The notes below the pieces were generated by a model. It did not search any database. It worked only from the letters and a program-made list of their open reading frames with translations, and was not told the origin of the DNA. Positions 19,101 to 22,051 of a stretch of 22,051 nucleotides of DNA are shown piece by piece. This DNA is from CAYINU01 sp964364855 (lineage in GTDB: Bacteria; Margulisbacteria; Marinamargulisbacteria; CAYINU01): contig CAYINU010000022.1 of assembly GCA_964364855.1 (NCBI GenBank), positions 1 through 22,051 on the forward strand, read 5' to 3'. The position numbers were made by a program, and so were the translations under genes. Every line of letters starts with the position of its first letter. Position 1 is the stretch's first letter.

Positions 19101-22051
19101 TATTGGATAGATACCACCAAACCGGTCATCGAAATTCGAGGTTGGAATGCGGCTTGGCAACGCGATCCGGCCTCTTTGGACTTGGTAGCCAATGATGCGA
19201 TGTCCGGCGTCCAGTCGGCGGGATATCGATGGGGATCGGGCGCTTGGCAGGCCTTTTCGGGAACAGTGACACTGCCAGGCGGATCATTGCCTGAGGGGGA
19301 GACTGTTTTGAATGTTCGTGTGATAGATCATGCCGGAAACGAGCGAACGGATACCGTAGTAGTCAGGGTAGATCGCCAATCACCTGTTGTCAGACTGAAC
19401 CGCGGCGAACCAACGGCAACCTGGATGACCCAATATCCGACCATTGTGCCGGAAATTGTAGAACAAGGGAGTTCTGGGATCTCATGGATGCGGTATCGGT
19501 ATGTGAACGTTCACACGGGTGCCGTGGGAGACTGGATCAGCTACGGTTCCGGAGCGCTGATCGTTCCGGCAAACGATGGCCAGTACCGCCTGGAGATCGA
19601 GGCGCAAGACGTCGCAGGAAATGTGGGTCAAAACAGCTGGGTGTACCGGGTGGATCGCTTGGCCCCGGATGTGTCGGTAAGCGGTGGGGTACCGAGCAAT
19701 TGGCAAAAATCCTGGCCGTCCATATCGGTATCGGTCGGTGATGAGGGAGCCAATGCGGGGACAGGATCCGGTGTATTTAAAATCTTGTATCGCTGGGATG
19801 GCGTGGGAGAGTATGTGGACAATGGCATGACGGTGACGGTGCCATCGCCTGCGACGGATGGTGTTCATGTTTTGAGCATAAAAGTCAGAGACAACGCGCT
19901 CAATGAGCGGACGCGAGAATGGACCTACAAGGTCGATACCGCACCCCCCGAACGATCGGGCACCCAGCTGAGCACCGCGTCATTTAATCCACTGAAGGGT
20001 GAGGTGATCACCTACCAAAACCAGTGGTCGGATGTGTCAGGCCAACCCATTACCTACACGGCCTTTGTCAGCCAAGCCGGCGGCGTCCGGATGATGGACA
20101 TTGGGTCCGGGCAAACGGCGCTCAACACAGCGCATACTGTGAGTTGGGATGGTCGATGGCCAGATGGGCGGTATGCGGCGGAAGGCAACTATACCATTGG
20201 TATCACGGCCACTGATGCCTTGGGCAATACGCGTACGGTGCAAAGTGATCCCATCTACATCATGTATTATTCGCAAAGTGCAAATGCCTATAACCCCGCT
20301 TTGGGTGCGTCTCCGATGTTCCGAGACAGCCGGGGTGTGCAATGGGCGGTGGTGAACGTAGGTGGCATGATCTGGGTTCGACGGTCGTCGAATGGGGTGG
20401 AATGGAGTGCCATAGCGGGGTTTAGCATCGGATTTAGAGCAGCCGGGGTGTTCATCACCGCAGATGGGCGCCCTAGCGATGGTGTGATCGTGGACGTTCA
20501 ATACACCGAAATGACCAGTCCGGTGCGAGGGATTTACGTGGATTTCACACGGGTGATAGATGGGCAGCGTATCCGCGTTCAAGTGCCCGACAACACCGAA
20601 GGATTGACGACCCCCGCCTTTACCATGGGTACCGGAAAACATGCTCGGGTGTATCGCTATGACGAAAGCGCCAAGAGTATCTTTGACCCCTCTCGCCAGA
20701 CGATGGAAACCACGACAGTGGATGGGGATTTTGCCTACGGGTCGGGGCGCAATCCGTTGCCGGGGTATCCGGGGCAAGATTCAACGGTCATGATTTATGG
20801 CTACATTCGGTTTCCCGACAATCGGGCCTACGAAGTCCGTTTATTGGCGGACGACGGGGCGCGGTTGTGGCTGGGTGGCAGGACGGTGCTGAGCAGTCTT
20901 GGGGAGGGGAGTAATACCGAAACGCTACGTTATGCGGCGGGGCAACTGGTGCCCTATATGCTTTATGGCTGGAATTCGGGGAGAGGCGAGGGATACGTGG
21001 AATGGCAGTATCGCGTGTCCGGAAGCGGGGCGGAGTTTACGCGGATGCCGGCCAGTTGGTTCAAAGTGGATCGCGTGTCGGACATGATGGGGGCGATGAT
21101 CAATGGATTCGGCCGGGGGATTCGCAGTACGTATTGGAGCGGACTCACGCAAAACTTGAAGTTCTCGGATGTCAAAGATGTCATGCCTTGGGCCTATGAT
21201 TGGGGGTGGGAGTATAGGACTGGGTTTTTTAATGAGAATATCTCGGACAACGGTTCCGGTTCCCCGGGCCGCTACGGTATCGTTTCTCAGCAAGGCAACA
21301 ACTGGTCCAGCTCGCACGTGACGCAGTTTTTGGTGAAGAAAGAGGGGTATTACCGGTTCAAGGTGAACGGAGATGACGGGCACCGGTTGATCGTGGACGG
21401 GGTGACCCTGTGGGACCGGATGGCCGACGGCGCGCACATCGGGGAAACCAGTGCTGAGGGCCTCTTTTTTACCAAGGGGTTCCACAGTATCCGGCTGGAT
21501 CACAGGGAAAACGAAGGTAAGGCGTTTTTGCATATGTGGGTCCAACGCCGCAACGCCAACGGGACTTGGCCCGGATACCGAGATTTCCAAGACGGGGAAG
21601 TCTATGTGAACTTTATGGGCGAAACGCGGGTGAGTTCCGGGGGATTTGCCACCATGGCGGTGACGACCAGCGCGACTGTTGCACCTGTCTTGGTCAGTCC
21701 AACCGGGAACACTGTACTGACCACCAACAAACCCACGTTCTCCTGGCAGATCGGAGACCCCGGGTTTACCGGGCTTGATCTGATTGCGCGTGAGGAGATT
21801 GCGGGCAGCTCGGACACCGCACCGTTTACCCAGTCCGGTTCGGATACTGTGATCCGACTTCTTCCTGCGGAAATCCAAGTGACGGGCAACACGGCCCACT
21901 ATCAACTGAATGCCGATGATGCCTTGCCTGCGGGTCATTGGCGCTGGGAAGTGGTGGAAATTTCCACTGGCAACATGCGAACCACCAGCACGACATCCGG
22001 TATGTTCGAGCTGGATCCGGGTCTCGAGGTGGACAATGTTATCAATTATCC
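10044..22051 (+). CDS. Giant secreted Ig-repeat protein with tandem PA14 modules (3' partial)
   Basis: The frame is open from GTG 10044 to the window end, at least 4,002 codons. Residues 1-37 are a Sec signal peptide with predicted cleavage after AYA. About 25 D-x-x-x-P boundaries (IDRTPPEL at 83, VDRTPPVLQ at 397, on to VDTAPPERS near 3297) mark Ig-like modules. FlgD-like modules carry TPNGDGQAD (742-750) and WDG motifs (Trp at 2004, 2144 and 3368). The last modules (boundaries near 2846, 2932, 3022, 3109, 3203, 3297) are 86-94 residues apart and share W-x(2)-xWP and AGNE signatures. Residues about 3406-3555 are unrecognised, with one Asp-box-like SSNGVEW. PA14 modules occupy about 3560-3674 and 3712-3852, then a sandwich with PTFSWQ begins. 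PA14 domains often bind carbohydrate, so adhesion or polymer binding is likely. Two repeat-derived peptides lie in frame (803-832, 1211-1242). No anchor or sorting signal is visible before the edge. Confidence 0.95.
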   Translation, partial: MVNHFTWRCKTWRYCVVASVWMAIAVSLMGVSEPAYADFELGQEWETNATVNVADVADGRYVVSVEVTDTADHLTVVTAAATIDRTPPELAVTGNWTVFNLPGESLALTLNVTDASGGSLAGQLRWEGGVEFLVASAEGTATRVTLPVSRLLSGLPTAGVGFSTTIPLTILVSDTLGNVASTVSAVTVIQSLPSPILAHSVYASERVPLTVTADTATAWALAASVPDLRMDIDLVRSDSTGGWVSMQRLQSGPLAQMAQWQGILNRHSVPDGLSYAFRTTYRRGTQQVGQTVYVDWPVRVWNNPPSVDTLILSRTWVATGDVAVTGTVLADANPDVDVDWIVAAASGDTVLAGTDTLGGFSGWHQSAGALPEGNYALQAVARSVYGYTSTLNRSFVVDRTPPVLQFSSPLVNAVMHVLEKPVLEFAATSNETLALASVIVLTEDRVPTPAALALRVASDTVTVVWDGRRDAANLLPNGRYRVEVTGVDLAGNPSTVGIWVNHEMSVPKMWVELPGRQSVAPGVTTAMAVVHVEETLADVDVELLQEGNRTRVMSLGYEGIQQIGAGNYAVTLDGRDGTATPLRDGGYIVRAIGRSRAGSKPLESEVRLGVNSEVPVVIPRLVDTLWIRSRTPYVVQNLSAKSNWAMAATLQTAEGQPIGTLYQKALYSTENVPATLSVPAEIMDVQSTGTYRIVVTTETDAGVTAASMVTFNYQHTVTGNVMAALTPLRPMDDTGGQLAYLTPNGDGQADIFSAQLQVDTVLKESQVSAWIVSETDEQIATLAIALKVTPVQLQVIPAELKEGHSREGGNPFGNLDPRSESGMTGDATPLVSLKWDGKGAKNTGVSDGKYGLVVRMASPYGDVLDEKRWPVWVVAQRPQIVQAQQTPIYWNPDRGNLVTLNVQVNTSALADAPVEANWQLVSTGSVIIPFGPLSLPANKGVELVPDAASVSQTASADGSWQAVMTVSDVWGNTASASVGTVWVDRTPPQLGGLQVKDALHTDAVEIVPTDQVAVSLHAEPASLLTLWAGAQQIATASAQVGSTSISSRLADGFYDLRVTATDRAGNVASQSASIVVDTVAPQAVTVNVVPSSQIGIATPVQFRISTTEALSAAVLSVGGQSLPTRVSANMAAAEWSVPEGMASPVSIVLDAVDLAGHRTVVTLPESPTVDAIRPVILHTQLPVATNKETLLVGVTASEPGWIAIENKFLQRGPVIDSNSPQSHSENTSFDAGTPIDATPLVSKAKLSPSGVVSVSLKSGVNQLQLMALDEVGNSSAMVTRSVIYETEPPYIRSLSIPQAVLREGHYRVTVNISEALEASPTLSVAGGIEAEWDLIPALNDSGEVLGVLGVTVNARATDNATVWMTLTDIAGNMATAPVRLETDTVSPTVLVTGLPGQMVYQWPTLNVSSTDNRGALSVRYAWNDGPWQAIEGGTALSTGDLDPAQTTHRLMVEATDAAGNAGHFEGTLRADVLRPYVTAVAMTPTISREGTVSITIKTHGRPVTPDMVIHARPVVWTDRTDAGGYSQAFSGTYRVLADDVQGTATVTLSIPDTTGQIVVSDDVLLAMSGPLQIDTISPVATDSVLSGAIRADETWFANGDAITWTLALSEPAQINSGLPLTATASVSGKTIYLVLSKTAEGPQTVTVSLSDVAGNETPIPLTWVWDGVLPTVQSVVMTNGFATWNGTERPVLGARDTRINLVFDEPVTASATAGLTLSAGQQQVPARDLTVSGNQVTAMWPAASWQGLGDGDVSLAISNFVDRSGNSMTAAVVTAQVDTTPPVLTEGIWQSTALGVTQSVFDEDGRYKLSESGARLTFTWSETIATPTLALHSRFSGKTVAVPLAAHDGMTSTATVQLGSDWTAEPLKDAIVLEPVIVAMDLAGNAVVMPRTFLALDVQAPQVVERGVDGGARDGEGYAVIKPYGVSGEEDELRFWVGFSEPTYQPVIKIYRVAANEADDVLIRQLDMTSKYVTGNLDTAFSVGGSAAQRAALGAAFDGLQFKWDGKDGQGKLVGGSGDDFYRVKIEARDRAGNWAVQNLEGLIKVRSMDVGVHVVQNRSPIASPLTGKPVETDVVFAVYSHDIKSSADFFEKYPTRNLRAFSTLPKVGQYRAVIRDGFGNVVRTLEEKPLRVNDFFVPKTMRWDGKDDRGNVPQQGRYFVEVIVSDNAGNAATTNVSGNDLEIQWDATPPVLSEVHVPGIAQNSQGAYVTSINQLEMAVLGTDTGSDVADVRTVYRLNTGAWTSAAGPLPLDNKEGDQTLAIAVVDAAGNTSNIRILSVFRDTQPPVATLSWTGALDGAGGKDVSANGQVMITVTDAQYDTGTAAWMGAAIPLSAGQNTIGLSGGPDGDYVLQTVVRDLAGNTTVVNQAVHVDKTPPTVDRVSAGGFTRALQTPVVIKGRDTSTPMAVTVFRSGSTVGKAEIAASIGTYETMASAPGEGRYNITIDLRDRLGNLNTFSTTWVADLTPPVVSVLEPDAAHKAGKWYTKPEAVIAVQAEDAVAGVSQIQYAFNEDPLRQVPADGKLRFDDGIWQLRIVATDAAGNSREQTRTFYKDTVPPQLHLENAPSGWSNRPYSIQVVGSDNSTAWSGGLTYYAAWGRDPVVSAADRLAGTSIPVTTDGERELRVMVVDETGHSTRVSYVAKLDSTPPVLDNSNAQRIVINPGSIQRSFDGNWSNVNTPLTFRATDAGGSALDKIWYEWSAVPDDGHHTQINVDGDTSVANIPVPEGHSAVFIRVWDKAGNETWVVYERYIDTQVPAASATVLNGWQRATHVEATFRDTGTAGPGLRTAAYKWNGNTWNYVDVQGRRDLTSALQLPAADGVHTLTLLVQDYARNSAEWTGTYHIDRTAPEVGFNNNGDHWQKSWPAVGLVYSDAGGSGVTQAKVRWQDGSEFDVPASRTLPPREDGDHVVTMRVRDGAGSETIRSGRYRIDTQAPLVSATETGARWTHTWPAINLSVQDANVPEKRSGSFYRQVQWDGGPWINLNLTDFPQTLPDGQHVLHVWANDYAGNETDVRYTYWIDTTKPVIEIRGWNAAWQRDPASLDLVANDAMSGVQSAGYRWGSGAWQAFSGTVTLPGGSLPEGETVLNVRVIDHAGNERTDTVVVRVDRQSPVVRLNRGEPTATWMTQYPTIVPEIVEQGSSGISWMRYRYVNVHTGAVGDWISYGSGALIVPANDGQYRLEIEAQDVAGNVGQNSWVYRVDRLAPDVSVSGGVPSNWQKSWPSISVSVGDEGANAGTGSGVFKILYRWDGVGEYVDNGMTVTVPSPATDGVHVLSIKVRDNALNERTREWTYKVDTAPPERSGTQLSTASFNPLKGEVITYQNQWSDVSGQPITYTAFVSQAGGVRMMDIGSGQTALNTAHTVSWDGRWPDGRYAAEGNYTIGITATDALGNTRTVQSDPIYIMYYSQSANAYNPALGASPMFRDSRGVQWAVVNVGGMIWVRRSSNGVEWSAIAGFSIGFRAAGVFITADGRPSDGVIVDVQYTEMTSPVRGIYVDFTRVIDGQRIRVQVPDNTEGLTTPAFTMGTGKHARVYRYDESAKSIFDPSRQTMETTTVDGDFAYGSGRNPLPGYPGQDSTVMIYGYIRFPDNRAYEVRLLADDGARLWLGGRTVLSSLGEGSNTETLRYAAGQLVPYMLYGWNSGRGEGYVEWQYRVSGSGAEFTRMPASWFKVDRVSDMMGAMINGFGRGIRSTYWSGLTQNLKFSDVKDVMPWAYDWGWEYRTGFFNENISDNGSGSPGRYGIVSQQGNNWSSSHVTQFLVKKEGYYRFKVNGDDGHRLIVDGVTLWDRMADGAHIGETSAEGLFFTKGFHSIRLDHRENEGKAFLHMWVQRRNANGTWPGYRDFQDGEVYVNFMGETRVSSGGFATMAVTTSATVAPVLVSPTGNTVLTTNKPTFSWQIGDPGFTGLDLIAREEIAGSSDTAPFTQSGSDTVIRLLPAEIQVTGNTAHYQLNADDALPAGHWRWEVVEISTGNMRTTSTTSGMFELDPGLEVDNVINY
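12424..12437 (+). repeat. Short direct repeat of the dRS3-like left end
   Basis: AGGTCATTCCCGCG occurs here and again at 12449-12462, where it forms the left arm of the dRS3-like palindrome. The offset is 25 bases, which is not a multiple of three, so the two copies are read in different frames (QVIPAE here, GHSREG there). It may be a remnant of an earlier insertion, or host sequence that resembled the element. Confidence 0.7.
12451..12514 (+). repeat. dRS3-like double palindrome inserted in frame in gene 2
   Basis: Two adjacent hairpins are visible. ATTCCC-N8-GGGAAT at 12454-12473 fits exactly the 20-bp neisserial dRS3 consensus, and ATCCCC-N10-GGGGAT is at 12490-12511. The unit is bounded by GTCAT at the left and ATGAC at the right, so its ends are inverted repeats. 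It is translated in frame as GHSREGGNP...LDP...SGMT, a peptide signature of this widespread palindromic repeat when read through. Residues 803-832 of gene 2 come from this unit plus the short tail that follows. Confidence 0.85.
12519..12539 (+). repeat. Third, partial copy of the dispersed element (21 bp end)
   Basis: Twenty-one bases starting GATGCCACCCCTC are identical to 13749-13769, and the inverted copy at 6682-6701 matches with one difference. It directly follows the dRS3-like palindrome, so either both belong to one composite element or one was inserted beside the other. In gene 2 it encodes DATPLVS, the same peptide and frame as copy B. Confidence 0.8.
13674..13768 (+). repeat. In-frame dispersed element, copy B (95 nt)
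   Basis: This is the opposite-orientation partner of 6682-6775. It begins CGGGGTCCTGTC, holds the self-complementary core GGGGACCCC flanked by near inverted CATTCGAT/ATCGATG, and ends CCACCCCTCTTGTCTC. It is read without a stop in gene 2 and encodes residues 1211-1242 (RGPVIDSNS ... GTPIDATPLVS), sitting between two strands of an Ig-like module. The inserted peptide is polar and low in hydrophobic residues, as expected of an exposed loop. Confidence 0.85.
18625..18644 (+). repeat. 20-bp exact repeat in Ig modules, copy 1
   Basis: ATTGGCAAAAATCCTGGCCG is identical to 19699-19718 and encodes WQKSWP in the same position of two non-adjacent modules. The match is a trace of module duplication or gene conversion, since the flanking DNA has diverged. 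Confidence 0.8.
19699..19718 (+). repeat. 20-bp exact repeat in Ig modules, copy 2
   Basis: Identical to 18625-18644, 1,074 bases downstream (358 codons, in phase). It encodes WQKSWP at the start of the module following the VDRLAPDV boundary. Confidence 0.8.
20721..21065 (+). other. PA14 module 1 in gene 2
   Basis: Residues about 3560-3674 show the PA14 pattern: GYIRFPDNRAYEVRLLADDG as the central strands with the acidic DDG turn, then ARLWLGGRTV, and later YMLYGWNSGRGEGYVEWQYR. PA14 domains are beta-barrel modules found in glycosidases, adhesins and toxins, and often bind sugars. The DDG acidic pair, which in adhesin PA14 domains holds calcium, is present. Confidence 0.75.
21177..21597 (+). 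other. PA14 module 2 in gene 2
   Basis: Residues about 3712-3852 contain VTQFLVKKEGYYRFKVNGDD followed by GHRLIVDGVTLWD and GFHSIRLDHRENEGKAFLHM, the characteristic sequence of PA14 strands. It begins WEYRTGFFNEN, a typical entry to this fold. It is clearly diverged from module 1, so the pair is not a recent duplication. Confidence 0.8.
21670..22051 (+). other. Start of a further beta-sandwich module (cut by window end)
   Basis: Residues about 3876-4002 read PVLVSPTGN ... KPTFSWQ ... AGHWRWEVVE, the layout of Ig/FN3-like modules with P-x-FSW and a W-x-W-x-V strand, common between catalytic and binding domains in extracellular proteins. It continues outside the window. Confidence 0.55.

Larger units (their letters stand above)
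18579..19960 (+). other. Run of similar Ig-like modules before the PA14 region
   Basis: Six boundaries (IDRTAP, IDTQAP, IDTTKP, VDRQSP, VDRLAP, VDTAPP) at residues 2846-3297 are 86-94 residues apart. Modules share W-x-(K/H)-(S/T)-WP near the start, a Y-R-x-(D/G)G or Q-W-D-G-G-x-W centre, an LP-(D/E)G-x-H-x-L strand and D-x-AGNE at the end. They resemble each other more than the earlier modules do, suggesting later duplication. Confidence 0.75.

Noticed and set aside
20370..20405. Sialidase/BNR domain from the Asp-box-like SSNGVEW
   Set aside because: Only one weak motif is present and a propeller needs several, so no sialidase is called.
20925..21938. 337-codon open frame on the minus strand
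   Set aside because: It is antisense to the well-supported PA14 region of gene 2 and has shadow-type composition (many His, Arg, Pro).
1..22051. rRNA, tRNA or transposase genes
   Set aside because: Nothing resembling these was seen on either strand; the window is filled by two giant coding regions.

Overview
The window is almost entirely two giant, same-strand coding regions for secreted or surface-exposed repeat proteins. The first runs off the left edge and ends at 9897. The second starts with a GTG at 10044 and is still open at the right edge (22051), giving at least 4,002 codons. No rRNA, tRNA, replication, CRISPR or transposase gene is present, so the organism cannot be named. Bacterial signal-peptide, FlgD-like Ig and PA14 modules, a moderately GC-rich composition, very large ORFs and many decayed palindromic repeats suit an uncultured bacterium of a lineage with giant surface proteins. 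That placement is inference only.

Layout. 1-9897: a serine-hydrolase (lipase-like) head of about 500 residues, one Ig-like module, a first series of Ig-like modules, a large unrecognised beta-rich middle, a ZU5/UPA-like segment and a final run of Ig-like modules. 9898-10043: a 146-base gap with two 44-bp direct repeats (the first one supplies the stop codon of gene 1), then an AT-rich stretch with promoter-like hexamers. 10044-22051: a signal peptide, about 25 Ig-like modules marked by D-x-x-x-P boundaries with several FlgD-like (WDG) modules among them, an unrecognised segment with one Asp-box-like motif, two PA14 modules and the beginning of another beta-sandwich.

How they may work together. 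Both products look like long, flexible extracellular stalks. One presents a hydrolase at its N-terminus, the other a pair of presumed glycan-binding PA14 modules near its C-terminal end. They are adjacent, co-oriented and built from the same Ig-like unit. The last module of gene 1 is cut in half, and the missing half sits immediately after the signal peptide of gene 2. The simplest reading is that one ancestral gene of more than 7,000 codons was divided by a block of about 290 bp carrying a stop, a promoter-like region, a start and a signal peptide.

The second theme is small repeats living inside the reading frames. A 94/95-nt element occurs once in each gene in opposite orientation. A dRS3-like palindrome joined to the end of the same element occurs in gene 2. 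A third family (peptide GGDREA) occurs in frame in gene 1 and twice at the split point. This resembles the in-frame palindromic elements of Rickettsia, but with at least two sequence families in one pair of genes.
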